Notes: generated from the letters alone by a model not told the origin. Counted from the stretch's first letter, positions 41,329-53,335 are shown. The stretch: 64,000 nucleotides of DNA from Lichenostomus cassidix (GCA_008360975.2 CM039210.1:18003007-18067006); one strand, 5' to 3'. Numbers and translations are program-made.

Positions 41329-41608
41329 TTCATATTTCTGGGTCAAGTGTAAGTGTATAATTTGTGAGCAAAATTCATATTGTATTGCCTGTAAGTTACA
41401 ACCTCAATGTCTGCGGTGCTGCTGTAGTTACAGCTACCCAAATGCATTTTGTAACCATCGGCACCTAACAGAATTTGTAACCCTAATTTGTGGGTGGGAA
41501 CTAGCAATCCCTGCTGAGTGGGAAATAGCTAAGGAGGAGTGGAAAACCACAATATCCTGGGAAAAAGAACATCAGCCTGACAGTCGGCAAGATACTTGGC
41601 ACTATTAG
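41329..41608 (+). pseudogene. Cys-rich module, copy A (second G1 element)
   Basis: From Trp at 41339 an 89-codon frame runs to TAG 41606-41608. It has WVKCKCIICEQNSYC, then CKLQPQCLRCCC, a His/Cys stretch (CNHRHL), then LICGWELAIPAEWEIA and KEEW. This is the same order of Cys and Trp as in 2726-2905. The upstream part of the ORF is lost at the element edge. Function unknown. Confidence 0.65.
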
Positions 41609-41628
41609 AATTATATAGCATAAGAATA

Positions 41629-42131
41629 ATGCAAACTCTCAAGGGACCAGAGGAAATCATTACCAACCGAAAGACCCAACGTATGTGGCTTTCTTATCTA
41701 AAACATCCCCACTTAAATCATCAAGCATGGGTATTGTGCAAGTGTGTTAAATGCTCAAATAAATGGTACTGCTCTACAACAAGGAGGCATCCCCGCTGTC
41801 TGAACTGCCGAAAGCACAAAGAACAAAAAAACCAGGAAAATGCTGTGGTAGATCAAATTTTGTGTGGGTGGGAGTTACTCATACCTGAGATTTGAGAAAT
41901 TCCCAAGAAAAGGTGGGAGCAAGAATTGCACTTATGTGCAGTATGGTTTGCATGGAAATGGAACAAGCGGCATAAGGAGGGCAAGACCAGGTTGGCCTCT
42001 GCACCTGCCTCAGGTATAGTCTGGCCACAAGCAGCAACCTCGGAGGGCATGAGACAAGGGGGTACATGCCAAACAGGACCTCTGATTACAACCTTCGCAA
42101 TCATAATTACTCATGTTTCCTTGCATGGGTA
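41629..42131 (+). pseudogene. Cys-rich module, copy B, in frame with Env signal segment
   Basis: From ATG 41629 the frame carries WVLCKC-x2-C, NKWYC, then RCLNC, then QILCGWELLIP. One TGA (41893-41895) follows, after which the same frame continues through KRWEQE, a basic stretch (RHKEGKTRL), MRQGGTCQTG and a hydrophobic segment ITTFAIIITHVS, to the stop at about 42131. The hydrophobic part is homologous to the Env signal segment at 3100. So, apart from one stop, the module and the Env start form one frame, which suggests a long Env leader. Confidence 0.6.
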
Positions 42132-43709
42132 ACCCCAAGCAAAGCAAATCCGGCAAACCCCTGCACCAAGTGCAACTCCCTTGTATGATGGGGCAGTTGT
42201 GCTTCTTATCTAACCTGGCACACGACAGTAAATAACGTATGTTATTATGGAGTGTCCCTAGAAACTTGTCATGGAGAACACTCACAATAGGTAGCCAAGT
42301 TAAAATCCTCAGGGGGACACCAGCTCAGACTATCGTGCCTGAAAGGACAGTACGTTTGTTTTGCCAAAGCAGGAATGTGAGGCATTTCAGATGGTGGGGG
42401 TGCGCAGAACAGAATTAAAACAAAACAAATAAAGCAGTGAGTGCAGACTCTCAAAAGCATCCCGAAACAGACTCAGTCACCCTCAACTTTATCAAACTCC
42501 TTCTATAAGAAGGTTAAAGAGCAACTAAAAGAGACACTACCTCTCCCACCAGTAGGCAAAAATCTGTTTATAGATTTAATGGAACAAATAGCACAAGCGC
42601 TAAATGTCAGCGACTGTTGGATATGTGGAGGTGCATTGACAACAAAACTGTGGCCCTGGAAAGGAATTAGCCTAAGTGTCCCCGAAATTCTTTTATAGAA
42701 TAAAACCAAAATATCTAGAAAACACCGTTCTGAAGGATGGATGCTAAATTCAGGAGTAATGGGTGAGGAATGCATCAGGAGGGAGAGTCAAAAAATGTAT
42801 AAAACTTGCGTAGGAGTAACCCCGTGTGAAAGAACCCTATTCACAAATGTGACCCACCATTGGTGAACACCAGAAACCCCTAATGGCTATTGGAAACTGA
42901 GTAATCAGCCAAATGAAAAATGTAGTACTTGGAAAAACATAACCTCATTCTGGTGTAACAGTAGCAATGATAACTTTATCAGTCCTTTTGCAGGAATGAC
43001 AGAATGACATAATTACTGGAACTGTAGTAGCAGTGTTAATATGCCGTGGGATGCCCCTGATGGACTCTTTTGGATTTACGGGAGAAAAGCTTATACTAAA
43101 CTTCCCAAATATCGGAGAAAAGTTTGTACAATTGGAACCATTCAGCCGGGATTTTTTCTATTGCCAAAGGCAGTAGGGAAAAGTCTAGGCATTCCACTTT
43201 ATGAAGATTTACAAAGACAAAAGCAAAGTTCAATAGAGAGTATCCGAAAATGGAGTGATAATATAGGAGGCACTCAAAAGTGGAAAAATGATGAGTGGCC
43301 ACCTGAAAGAATAATAGAGTATTATGGCCCAGCCACCTGGGCTCAAGATGGATCATGGGGATATAGGACCCCCATTTATATGCTAAATAGGATAATAAGA
43401 CTCCAAGCAGTGGTTGAAATTATTAGCAACAAAATGGCCTCGGCTTTAGAATTAGTTACTCAACAGTTATGCCAAACCAGTGCAATGACTTATCAAAACC
43501 ATTTAGCCCTCGACTATTTGTTAGCAGAAGAAGGGGAAGTATGTGGGAAATTTAATTCCTCCGATTATTGCCTGCAAATAACTGATAACAGTCAAGCTAT
43601 ACTCGATATTGCTACAGACATACGAAAGATTGCTCATGTACCAGTTCAAAAATGGGAAACAATACAAGAAGCTGGGTGGTGGGATAAATTATTAGGAACA
43701 GCATGGTAG
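42132..43709 (+). pseudogene. env: Second G1 element env (SU and TM ectodomain)
   Basis: SU parts are CWICGG with a preceding helix (42441-42698), the GLFWIYGRKAY region and CTIGTIQPGFFLLP (43041-43200). A linker PPERIIEYYGPATW and the TM heptad ([12 protein letters not shown]) follow, then [16 protein letters not shown] and a Cys loop whose CC pair reads YC. The 222-codon frame 43041-43709 is open. About four stops interrupt the upstream part. No hydrophobic fusion peptide or clear basic cleavage site is visible between SU and TM. Confidence 0.8.
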
Positions 43710-44016
43710 AAAGAAACTATTTTTTTTCCTTTTGTGTGCAACTGCTGGGTTAGTATTCTTTCCTTGTTTAATTCCCTGTTTCATTCGGCTAATCACAAGT
43801 GTCGCCCAGAGTATGCAGGTAATCACCGTGCCTATGGACTCAAAACAGGCTACTTCTGGAACAGCACAAAGGATAATGGTACTGAAGAAACAAAACGGCA
43901 TTGGGGACCCCCTTGAAGAAGCCACAATAGTCTGTAAAAATTTCGAGCGTAACAGTGAAGTTTGAATAAAGATTGTGGCTCAAGCCAACATAATTGACAA
44001 AAAGGAAAGGGGAGAT
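43710..44016 (+). pseudogene. env: Second G1 element env membrane anchor and tail
   Basis: After a frame change the frame 43732-43965 shows CATAGLVFFPCLIPCFIRLITSV (anchor), then a hydrophilic tail. It is nearly the same as 4670-4885 in the first G1 element. A polypurine tract (aaaaaggaaaggggagat) ends at 44016. Confidence 0.75.
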
Positions 44017-45185
44017 TGTGATAAATGAGTGAATGGTAAATGTTGGCTTTCGTGTATATGAATTTAACATGTACAAGTGATAACGTAAAATAATGCTAAG
44101 ATAAAATATAGTTAAGTAGAAACAAGGTTAGAGTGAATTGTAACTTCGAAATAGTTGTAATATGTGAGAAATGAAGCTCACTATTGTAAAATTTAAACAT
44201 TTATTAACAAAATGACAATAGGGGACAAAACGAAAAACTTGTTCCACAAAGTAGAGGGAACAGCACTGAGTGCTTAGCTACCAACACGGAGAAGCCAGAG
44301 GCACACCTCCTGGCTAGGGAATACTGGTTTTATAACCCCCTAACCCCGCCTCCTTAAGGTGCTCCAATTGGCTCGTTGTCTTCAGTCCTCATTGGCTCGT
44401 CATTTCTAGGGTCTTCTGATAGGTTAGCTGCTTGCCCAGCTCTCCCCTTATGCTAATTAACACCCACTTCTCTCCCCTTTCTAAACCATAGCATTTAACA
44501 ATCAACTGTAACAAATCAATAGAGGTTTAACAGTTAGCCCAAACAAATCTATAGAGGTAATCATAACATTTAACAGTTAGCCATAACAAATCTAAAAAGG
44601 TAACAATAACATTTAACAATTAGTCATAACAAATTAGCAGAGGTAACCCTAACATACACACAACCATTAACAAATAACCATAACAAATACCTCATAATCC
44701 ATTATGAAAGCCAACTCCATGACTTCATTTATAATATAATATGTTAGAAAATGTAGTAAGAAATACATGTTAATAAATGTCTTTTAAGTTGATAAACCAC
44801 AGAGCCGGAGATCAAGACATCGTAAAGAAACAAAGAAGATAAACCACATGCATCCCAGGAAGTCTGTTATCTCAACTCACACCTCCCAAGGAAGCTGTCA
44901 ACTATAAATTAGGTTGGAACTGAAGAGACATCAGAAGGGGATTTCTGCCTTAAATTCTGAGACAAACCAGAGGATCGGAGAGGGGGGGATTGAGTAAAGT
45001 GTAAATTATCTTCTGGGCTTATTGAATATGTAACAGCTGGAGAAGGTACTTAAGTTCACAGTAAAATGAATAGAATTGCGCCTCTGGAAAAATTGCTAAG
45101 CGCCTAGCGCTGTTTGCCTCTGCTCTCCTAATAAATGTTCAATATTATGCTGCTAAAATTTCAGCTTGTGAATTCATTTATCTCA
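44017..45185 (+). mobile_element. Second G1 element 3' LTR, split by a J LTR
   Basis: Begins TGTGATAAATGAGTG and ends GAATTCATTTATCTCA. It is interrupted at 44165-44727. The right part (44728-45185) matches 48427-48790 plus 49320-49422. The poly(A) signal aataaa lies near 45131. Confidence 0.75.
44165..44727 (-). mobile_element. Solo J LTR (antisense)
   Basis: TGAGAAATGAAGCTC ... CATGACTTCA. It is the reverse complement of 53336-53953. The tttattaac (minus aataaa) lies near 44208. It keeps a run of imperfect 35-45-bp repeats (taaca..agccataacaaat..agaggtaa) at about 44490-44690. No exact TSD was read. Confidence 0.8.
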
Positions 45186-45197
45186 GAAGGAAGGGAG

Positions 45198-45611
45198 GGA
45201 AAGGAATAAGGGAGTGTCTTTACAAACAAACTGCTGGTAAGATAAGACAAATACTGAGAGAGAAGAAACAATGGGAAGGATTTCCATAGGAATCCCACTG
45301 ATTGATTTACCCAAGACTGTGTTAATAAACTACAAGAACAGAGACATAAGAAAAAGAAGAAAGGGGGAATGTATATTACAGGGTTCTGCATTAGGTGTTC
45401 TGGGAAGTCTGTACCTCTCAAGTACCTCAGCCGATGGGGAAAGAGAGAGGGAACTGGGAAATTAGGACAAAAAGAAGCTGCATCCTCTATCAATTTGAGA
45501 GACCCCATGGGAAATGCCCATGAGCTCTCCCTTTATTCATGAATAAAGTTACAGGACTTCTCTGTCTCCTTTTTGGACATAAACCTCTGGAGTTTGTGGA
45601 TTAATTTTCAG
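45198..45611 (+). mobile_element. D-family LTR, end eroded into a GGAA repeat
   Basis: Matches 11171-11634 (aaaggaataagggagtgtc ... tttgtggatta), with aataaa near 45543. The last bases (ttttcaggaagg) merge into the microsatellite. Confidence 0.75.
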
Positions 45612-45655
45612 GAAGGAAGGAAGGAAGGAAGGAAGGAAGGAAGGAAGGAAGGAAG
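45612..45655 (+). repeat. (GGAA)n microsatellite
   Basis: Eleven perfect GGAA units. The tract resumes as gaaggaaggaaggg after the LTR at 46283. Confidence 0.95.
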
Positions 45656-46282
45656 TGTGTGTCATGGAAACTATGGGAAAAACAAAAACAAAACCCCTCC
45701 AACAACATCTTTAGTGTTATAGAGTCAAGGCATTACTTTATTATCTGGCCAGGATGGTGTTCTGGCCAGGATGTACCACAGAAATCATCTCATCCACACA
45801 TAGCCCGGGTGTGCAGAGAGAATCATTCCATGATACATAGCTTTTACTCAATTCTTCATATATTTTATACAGTAAAAATACATAGAAAAGTATTAGGTCA
45901 GTCTGCATTGGTCCAAAGTTGAGCAAACCCCAAGTATACAGTTTCTCATTGGATCCAAATCTCCCCGCCTCTGATGTTAACTAGATTTTTTATTCTTCAG
46001 TTCTTTTATCAGTTCTTCTCGGGCCAGATGTCTTCACCCCTGCTGGAGGTGGCGTCTGGAGTAGATGTTTTGTAGATAGCCACCGATGTCCCGCTGATGT
46101 TCTGTTGATAGCCCTTATCTTTTGGGTCACTCCCAGTCTGTTGATATGCTGAGTCCACCAGACCTCACCTGGTAGAACAATGCCCTGCAAAGAAACCTAA
46201 AATTCCTTTTCCCGGGGTAAAGACAAACAGAACTCTTTGACTAAAGTTATACAAAATTTTTAAACTGATATGTTTTCTAACA
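45656..46282 (-). mobile_element. Solo LTR inserted in the GGAA repeat
   Basis: 627 bp, TGTGTGTCATGG ... GTTTTCTAACA on the plus strand. On the minus strand a CCAAT-like box, a TATAAAA box near 45870 and AATAAA near 45740 are correctly ordered. Both sides are GGAA repeat, with GAAG at each edge, so a 4-bp TSD is consistent but cannot be proved in a repeat. Confidence 0.75.
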
Positions 46283-47600
46283 GAAGGAAGGAAGGGAGTT
46301 GTGTGCGTGGGGGTTGGGGCGACAGGTTAAGAGTGACAGGGGTTAAGTAGAAACAATATCACCTGTCCGGGGGTCCTAACAACATGTCATTGTTCCCCTC
46401 CATCTGATCTTCAGGGTGGTGAGGGTCTCCCGTCACTGCTGCTGAGTGTAGAATCCAGTGGATTAATATACATTTGGGCCAGGTGGTAATGCCTGGATGC
46501 TTCCCCTAAGGGGGCTAGGTTTTACACTGTTCCTTGCAACCCTGTGGATCTGTTGCATCATGTTGTAGTGCTCTGGAGCAGATTCTGGGGACCCCTTGGC
46601 GGGTGGGGGGGAGGGCTTTGATGGGCCATGACACCACTTCTGCTTGTCCTCCACCTGGATGAGCTTTTCCCGAGTGAAGGGGCCCCCACAGCTGAGCTCC
46701 TCTGCATAGCGGAGGATGGGCGTTCACTGCCTTGGACCAGAGGCTTTTTCACTACACACCCAAAGCCTCTCTTCCCCCCACCCTTTAGTGTGAGGGTCTG
46801 TGTGAGCCTGGAAGCTGATAGCCCTGGGGCTCTGGTCTCCACCCCGAAGGTGTTAAGCTTGATGCCTCTGTGAATGTATTCCTCTCCCCCAGCCCTGAGT
46901 TGTTACTTTATCTTATCTTCATCACTGAGCAGTGTAGTTCAGGGCCCCATTAAGGGTTTTGATGGTTTTCTTTGCAGCTTCTGTAGTTTTGCTATAAGAG
47001 GCAAAAGTCTTTAATGAAGACGTTTAAGCCATAAATTATAATATTTCAGTCTCCGACACAACCCTCCTCCCGCTTATCTCTCCGGCGGCAGCAGCTTCGT
47101 TGAGAAAGGCAGCTGGCACACTCTGGCGGCTGGTACTCAGTTAAAGGCTAAAACTCGTGGAGGAACTGCGCCTTCCACTCGGCAGGAGACGGCAAGGCAA
47201 GGCGACTGGGACTGAGCGGGGCCACTCTGCTCTGCTCCACTCGGCCCAGTGTCTCAGCTGCAGACATGCATTCCCAGAATTTGCCCCTAGGCAGTCAAAG
47301 ACCACGAAAGGCACCTTCTCAGAAAAACCCAAAACCCAAAGAAACACAAAGGAAAATTTCCACCCATGCTGCTTCAGTTCTCTCCCAGCAAGAGTGACAG
47401 GGGAAAAAATAGAAGCCCAAGAGGCAAGAGAGAAACGAAAAAAAAACCCCAAAAAACCAAAACCACAAACCCAATGAAGCGGAGGCTCTGCCCTGAGCAA
47501 ATGCTAAGAGGCCAGAGAGTTCTGCTTGGGCAACCCAGCTTTAGAAAAGGGACTGGCACCCACCAACCTCGCGATTCTATTTCTGGCAGCAGGACCTTAA
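46283..47600. other. Unassigned sequence, probably ERV internal
   Basis: Short open frames exist on both strands (46558-46842 minus, 47157-47477 plus) but show no recognised motif. 47040-47300 is GC-rich with ctccactcggc phrases. No LTR edge, PBS or TSD was resolved. I see nothing that I can name. Confidence 0.3.
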
Positions 47601-47933
47601 AGAGACAGTAATAACTTTTGGGCATAGATAGATATGGAATACAATAACATTTTGGATTACCCAGGGCAGCTTGGCATCAGTCAGCAGGTGGTGAGCAATT
47701 ATATTGTGCACCTCTTTTTTTTCTTGTGTTCTCTCTCTGTCTCTCTCTGCCTTTTATTACTACTATTCTTATTATTATATTTTACTTTATTTCAATTATT
47801 AAACTGTTTTTATCTCAACCAACGAGTTATATTTTTTTCCCCTGATTCTCCTCCCTCATCCTTTGGTGGGGTAGGGGGAAGTGAGTGAGGAGCTGTGTGG
47901 TGCATAATTGTTGGCTAGGGTTAAACCATGACA
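47601..47933 (+). mobile_element. Avian ERVL-type LTR, 3' part
   Basis: Carries the phrases characteristic of passerine/galliform ERVL LTRs: gcagcttggcatc, ggtggtgagcaatt, caattattaaactg, tatctcaaccaacgag, and the terminal agtgaggagctgtgtggtgc..ggttaaaccatgaca. The left end is not resolved. Confidence 0.65.
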
Positions 47934-48271
47934 GTGTGTCTACTAGGAATACATCCTCAGCCTCTCTACCTGCAGCCACAGCAGTCTTGCCTCAATTTGC
48001 CTACCTGATTTGTTCTGCCTCTAACACAACCAATAGCTCTACGAAAACTGATAAGAAAGTACTTTCTTTTTTGATCTTGCTTGATGTACTCCATGTTTCT
48101 TGTCATGTAACACAAGAAATTAAAAATTTCCATTGAAATCAGAGCTAGAAATATTCACCAACCATCCCTTTAATTTCTCAACCTGCACTGGTATGATATG
48201 CATGCTCCATGAATTCTATCTGCCCCTGAATTTAAAATCCATGAGTGTTCTCCATGTTCTTCTTATGTTTT
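47934..48271. other. No feature recognised
   Basis: AT-rich, without long ORF or repeat similarity to the rest of the window. The first 70 bases (gtgtgtctactaggaatacatcctc) faintly recall the D protease region (tgtctactaggaaacac) at 12235 and 31360. Confidence 0.4.
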
Positions 48272-48789
48272 TGTAATAAATGAGTGGATAGTGAATGTTG
48301 GCTTTCGCATATATGAATTTAGCATTTATAAGTGATAAAGTACTATGTAAAGAAGCACGTAGATAAAATATAGTTAAGTAGAAACAAAGTTAGAGTGAAT
48401 TATAAACTATGTAATAGTTGTAGTATGCTAGAAATGTGGTAAGAAATACATGGTAATACATGTCTTTTAAACTGATAAGTCACAAAGCCAGACATCAAGA
48501 CGCCCTGAAGGAAGAAAAAGAAATAGATCTCATGCATCCCAGGACATCTGTGATCTACATTCACACCTCCCAGAGAAAAGTGTCAACCATAAATTGAATT
48601 AAGGGTATAGACGACTTCAGCCATCAACCCTGAAACAAACCAGAAGACCAAGATGGGCTCTGGCCTGGTGGACAGGAGCATAGAGCGAAGAAGGAAAAAT
48701 TATTGAAGTGTAAATAGTTTTTTTGGACTTAATGAATATGTAACAGTTACAGAAAGTACTTAAGCGCGCATTAAAATGAATAAGGTGCG

Positions 48790-49315
48790 TGTATTGGTTT
48801 GAAAACAAACCAGTGGGAGATCACAAGTCAAGACTGAAAGTAAAAATAAGTGAAATAATACAAGGAAAAGCACTGACAAAGTCAGATACAACCTAACACC
48901 CTGTTAGGGTGGTAGTAGCAGTCCAACTGAAGTAGTTCAGTTGAAGCGGTGATCCTGTGAAGGTCTAGTCTCCAGCTGAAGATCCAGTGGTAGCTCTTGT
49001 CCTCTGGGAACCCAGTAGACAGGGCTAGCTCAGGCAGTTCCAAGGCCAGGTTATATCCAGGTGGGAACACCTGGCTCCTCCCTCCTGGACAGAACATCCC
49101 ACAATGGGATAAGTCCATGAGTCACACGGTGGGTCCCTGATGGCCCATTGCCTGTCATCTGGGGTGGGTCATTAGCAGGTGATAACAGCTCACGGATGGC
49201 CCATTGCCTGTCATCCAGAGTGGGTCATTAGCAGGTGATAGCAGCTAACAGCCCACAGCCGGTGGTAATAGAATACTTAACTACATCTATATTGCGACCT
49301 AGGACAGTGCTGGAC
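48790..49315 (-). mobile_element. F-family LTR (antisense)
   Basis: Begins TGTATTGGTTTGAAAACAAACC. Inverse matches to 40243-40925 include the ctaacaccctgttagggtggt..cagt block (ctgactaacagggtggcagg at 40689) and cccacaatggga. The right edge lies near 49315. The internal duplication is listed separately. Confidence 0.65.
49139..49250 (+). repeat. 56-bp tandem duplication in the F LTR
   Basis: Units 49139-49194 and 49195-49250 share gatggcccattgcctgtcat, tgggtcattagcaggtgata and cagct. They differ at about five positions. The duplicated part would lie in U3. Confidence 0.85.
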
Positions 49316-49493
49316 TGAAAATAAGGCAAACCAGCCACTCCCGCCCGGCCGTAAGTCTTTGTTCTCCTAATGAATATTCAATATTGTATTCCTAAAAATG
49401 CCGGCTTGTGAATTTGTCTATATAATTTTGAGAAGATAATTTTTTTTATAGTACCCAAATCTTTGTACGTAAATAATTTTCCAATACTACCCT

Positions 49494-49957
49494 TGATTTG
49501 CCCAAGCGAGCCCAGAGACACTTCAGAGACAAAGTCAGAGAAGTGGGTATTTGCTTTTATTTGGTGCACTGCGTGTGGGGAAATTCACTCCTCCAAACAC
49601 ACCTCGGTACCTTCAAAGACACAGTGTTATAGGTAGAATTCATGAATACTCATCACATTCCCCAGGATAGGAGTGGTTATACAAATTATTTCTCAGAAGT
49701 CATTAATATCATTAGCATGTGCACCACGCATGCTCCGTATGTCCCAGTGGTCTTTGGAGACCCCCTCAGGATGAAGGCCCCAAAAAGTCTTCATCACAAT
49801 GCACTTTTCACCTTTCTTTCTGGAGCATGCGTAGTCCTTCATGGGATGATTCAGCAATTTCTTGTGCTGGCTTCAAATGGATTCTTTTGTCCCACTTGAT
49901 AAGATAAAGGGAATCCTGTTTTTCTGGGTTTTTAGAATTCACATATTCTGTCTCCCA
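49494..49957 (-). mobile_element. C2-type LTR (antisense)
   Basis: Plus strand TGATTTGCCCAAGCGAGCCC ... ATTCTGTCTCCCA, the inverse of 17722-18067 plus 29097-29215. The bases beyond it (gttaacctgagttatctattgac) repeat the flank left of 17722, so both are 3' LTRs with a bit of internal sequence. Confidence 0.8.
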
Positions 49958-50184
49958 GTAGTTAACCTGAGTTATCTATTGACTACTCCTTTCTCACCCT
50001 CTTGGTTTTAAGTCAATTTATAATAACACAAGTATTTTTTAGTCTTCACACAAGCATTTCCAGGATTTGCTGTAAGGACAAACATATTAAAAACAACTAG
50101 ATGTTTTTTATTCAAGTTGTGTTAGGTGTTAAGAATATATCATACTGAAAACTGTGGAAAGAGAATAATGGTTTAAGAACTAGA
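49958..50184. other. C2 internal fragment, then unassigned
   Basis: The first 40 bases are C2 internal sequence (see the LTR entry). The rest is AT-rich with no feature seen. Confidence 0.4.
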
Positions 50185-51360
50185 ATAATAAAATCATAGA
50201 ATGGTTTGGATTGGAACGAACCTTCAAAGATGATCTAGTGGGAAAGGGACATCTTTCACTAGATCAGATTGCTCAAAGGTCTGTCTCAACAGACATTTTA
50301 AACTTCCAGTGATGGGGCATCCATAACTTCTCTGGGCAACCTATTCCACTGTCCCACTACCCTCATAATAAAAAAGAGTTCTTCCTTATACCTAGACTGA
50401 ATTGTCCCTCTCTCAGTTTAAAAACATCCTGTCACTACAGATGCTTTTAAAAAGTCTCTGTGTCATTCTTGTAAGTCCCCTTTCTATAATGAAAGGTTAC
50501 AGTGAGGTCTCCCCAGTGCCTTCTCCCGGCTGAAGAACCCCAACTCTCTTAGCCTTTCTTCATAGGAGAAGTGTTCTAGCCTTCTGATCATCTTGGTGGC
50601 CCTCCTCTGGACCCGCTCTAACAAGGCCACATCCTTCTTATGTTGTGGCCCCAGAGCCGGATGCAGTACTCCAGGTAGGGGTCTCACAAGAGCACACTAG
50701 AGGGGCAGAATCCTCCCTTGACCTGCTGCCCACACTGCTTTTGATGCAGCCCAGGATACAGTTGGCTTCTGGGCTACAAAGCGCACATTGCCAGCTCACA
50801 TCCAATTTTTCATCCACCAGTATCACCAAGTCCTTCTCCGTAGTGCTGCTCTCAATCCCACCATGCTCCAGTCTGTATTGATACTGGGGGTTGCTCTGAT
50901 CCAGGTGCAGGACCTTGCACTTGGCCTTGTTGAACTTTGTGAGGCTAGCACAGGTCAACTCCTCCAGCCTGTCGAGGTCCATCTGGATGGCAGCCATCCC
51001 TTCCCTCTAGGGAATCAACTGCACCGCTCAGCTTGGTGTCGTCTGCAGACTTGCTGAGGGTGCTCTCAATCCCACTATTTATGCCATTAATGAGGATATT
51101 AAACAGTATTGGTCCCAGTATGGACCCTTGAGGGATACCACTCGTTACTGGTTTCCACTTGGACATTGAGCTATTGAGTGTGACTCTTTGGACGTGGCTA
51201 TCCTTATCCATCTGACAGTCCATCCATCAAACCCATATCTCTCAAATTTAGTGTCACGAATGTTGTGGGGGATGGCGTCAAAGCCTTACAGAAGTCCAGG
51301 TAGATGACATCCGTAGCTCTTCCCTTGTCCAGTGATGCAGTCCCTCAGTCATAGACGAGT
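50185..51360 (-). mobile_element. CR1 LINE, 3' part of ORF2 and 3' end
   Basis: Minus-strand frames give the CR1 reverse-transcriptase end. First come [15 protein letters not shown] and [16 protein letters not shown] (51223-50945), where the ADD is the catalytic pair. Then FNKAKCKVLHLDQSNPQY (50997-50638) and ERVQRRATKMIRRLEHFSYE (50687-50484). The 3' end lies near the atcatagaatggtttgg phrase at 50190. Frameshifts and a deletion between 51230 and 51360 make it dead. CR1 is the dominant LINE of birds, which supports the host assignment. Confidence 0.9.
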
Positions 51361-51829
51361 GCTAGTGATACTGAAATAGTCCAGATACAAACTGTCTAAC
51401 ACAGTTTTGAGTATTAGAAAGCATTCTCTACTGCAATGCGCTGGTCACTCGGAGGATCTTTCCTCTAGTTGACTGAGCTGAGTGTTGGGTAAACAGAGAT
51501 TTTATCATGCACACTGATTACATATTCAGTAGCTGTCCCCATTTGATGTATATGTATTACTTGATTTTACATCGTCACACCCCTTATTGGAAGTTCGAAT
51601 TTGGCCTTTTGGGGTCTTCTTCAGTGGTCTTCAATGTCTGGTGTCCCAAAATTTTTAGGTGACTGTTCCTTTACCCCAGTTTTTGAGTAGGCTCAGTATC
51701 ACTGTTTTGCATAAATCCTGCTTTGTTAGCCTCATCTAGGTACACGGAGCTGAGCTAGCATCCTGCTTGCCCAAGTTACATCCTTTATCTACTTCTCCAT
51801 GGCTTTTTGATAAGAGTAAAAAATGCTGT
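51361..51829. other. No feature recognised
   Basis: Mixed sequence without long ORF. It may include the 5' end of the ERVL-type LTR that follows or upstream CR1; neither could be shown. Confidence 0.35.
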
Positions 51830-52470
51830 TCTGTTCCACTGTCCTTATCACTAGATTAGAAATTAGTAATATCAGAAAGATGCTGTTTGTACTGAATCTG
51901 TATAGGATGGAGTTACCTTTCTTCATACAAGTCTGTATGATGCTATGCTTTGTATTTGTGGCTAAATCAGTGTTAATAACACAGCAGCATTTTGGCTATT
52001 GCTGAGCAGTGCTTGCACAGCATCAATGCTGTCTCTCTTTTTCTCACCCCTATCCCCAGCAAGTAGACTAGGGGTGGGGAAGAGGTTGGGAGGGAAGACA
52101 GCTGGGATAACTGACCTAAACTGACTAAAGGACTATTCCATACCACATGATGTCATGCTCAGCAGGGAAAGCTCAGGGAAAAGGTAAAGGGGGGACATTT
52201 GTGGTCATGACATTTGTCTTGCCAAGCAATTGTTATGCGTATTGAGGCCTATGAAGTGGCTGGACATGTGCCTGCTGAAGGGAAGTAGTGAATGAATTCT
52301 TCTCTTTGCTTTACTTGAGCCTGCAGCTTTTGCTTTCCCTATTAAACTCTTATTATCTCAATCCATGAGTCTTCTTGACTTTCTTCTGTTTTCTCCCCAT
52401 CCCACAGGAGAGGGGAATGAGCAAGAGTCTGGGTGGGTATTTTGTTGCTGGCTGGAGTCAACCCACCATG
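51830..52470 (+). mobile_element. Avian ERVL-type LTR
   Basis: Typical phrases in the right order: tggctattgctgagcagtgctt, cagctgggataactgac, ccataccacatgatgtcatgctcagc, ccctattaaactctt..tatctcaatccatgag and the terminal gttgctggctggagtcaaccc. The start is approximate and no TSD was read. Confidence 0.65.
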
Positions 52471-53335
52471 CAGTTTTCTAAGTGAAAAACATAATTATTG
52501 TTAGACAGTGAAATAACATTTTTGTCATATGCTTTGCATATTTAAATATTGAACATATTTTTTGAAATATCCACACATGGGAAGAATTAAAAATGAAAAC
52601 TGGAACACAACCTTTGCTAAGTAATTGATATAATTTAGGTGCAGTTGTGTCATTTATTACCATAAAACAATGCTGTTTTAATACATAGTTAATATTATGC
52701 ATTTGATTCTGCAGATGCACACAAACATTACTGCAAACTAAGTGGCAGAAGAAACACCTTGTTAGCATACATTAATTCACTTTTGGCAAGCCACTTCCTA
52801 AATTATCAGCAAACTCTCAGCCTTGTCTGAGGTATTTTTGATCTGTATTTTATTGTTGCAATTCTTATAGACATAACTGCATTGCTAAATAAAGGAACGC
52901 AGCAACGCAAATATATCAAAACAAAATAGATGGCGAACTCCCCCTTAACCCTGACTCTCCCTTCTCCCTGCCCCCCCCGCCACTGCCAATGAAACCATTG
53001 CAGCTCCATTACAGAGAAAGGGTCAAAGACCTGTGACAAAAACATCAGAGGAATTACATTCAGATGTGCAGGATCAGATTATAGGCTCATTTATATATAT
53101 GAAGAGAGAGATCACCAAGCTCAGTGTTTACAAAGAACCATATTGTTACAAATACAATACTATACTTTTCCCAATACTTTATAATAATTCCTATTCAACC
53201 CTTTAACAGAACAAAAATGCAAGAGAGTTCAGGCACTGCACAAAATACATACAAGAGATCTCATGCGCATTTTCATCTTCAGAAACTGATTTTATTTAGA
53301 AAATAAGGGAAAAAACACACAAAACATATTAGAAA
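52471..53335. other. Probably ancestral unique sequence
   Basis: AT-rich, without similarity to the ERV families of this window and without a credible ORF. Likely downstream or 3' UTR sequence of the APBA1-like gene, judged by position only. Confidence 0.35.

Larger units (their letters stand above)
48272..49422 (+). mobile_element. G1-type LTR, split by an F LTR
   Basis: Begins TGTAATAAATGAGTGG and ends near cttgtgaatttgtcta. It is homologous to 44017-45185 without its J insertion. It is interrupted at about 48790-49315 by an F-family LTR in minus orientation. Confidence 0.7.

Noticed and set aside
46283..47600. Possible unique host gene between LTRs
   Set aside because: Short frames on both strands without motifs; the neighbourhood and biased composition fit ERV interior better, but no family could be named.
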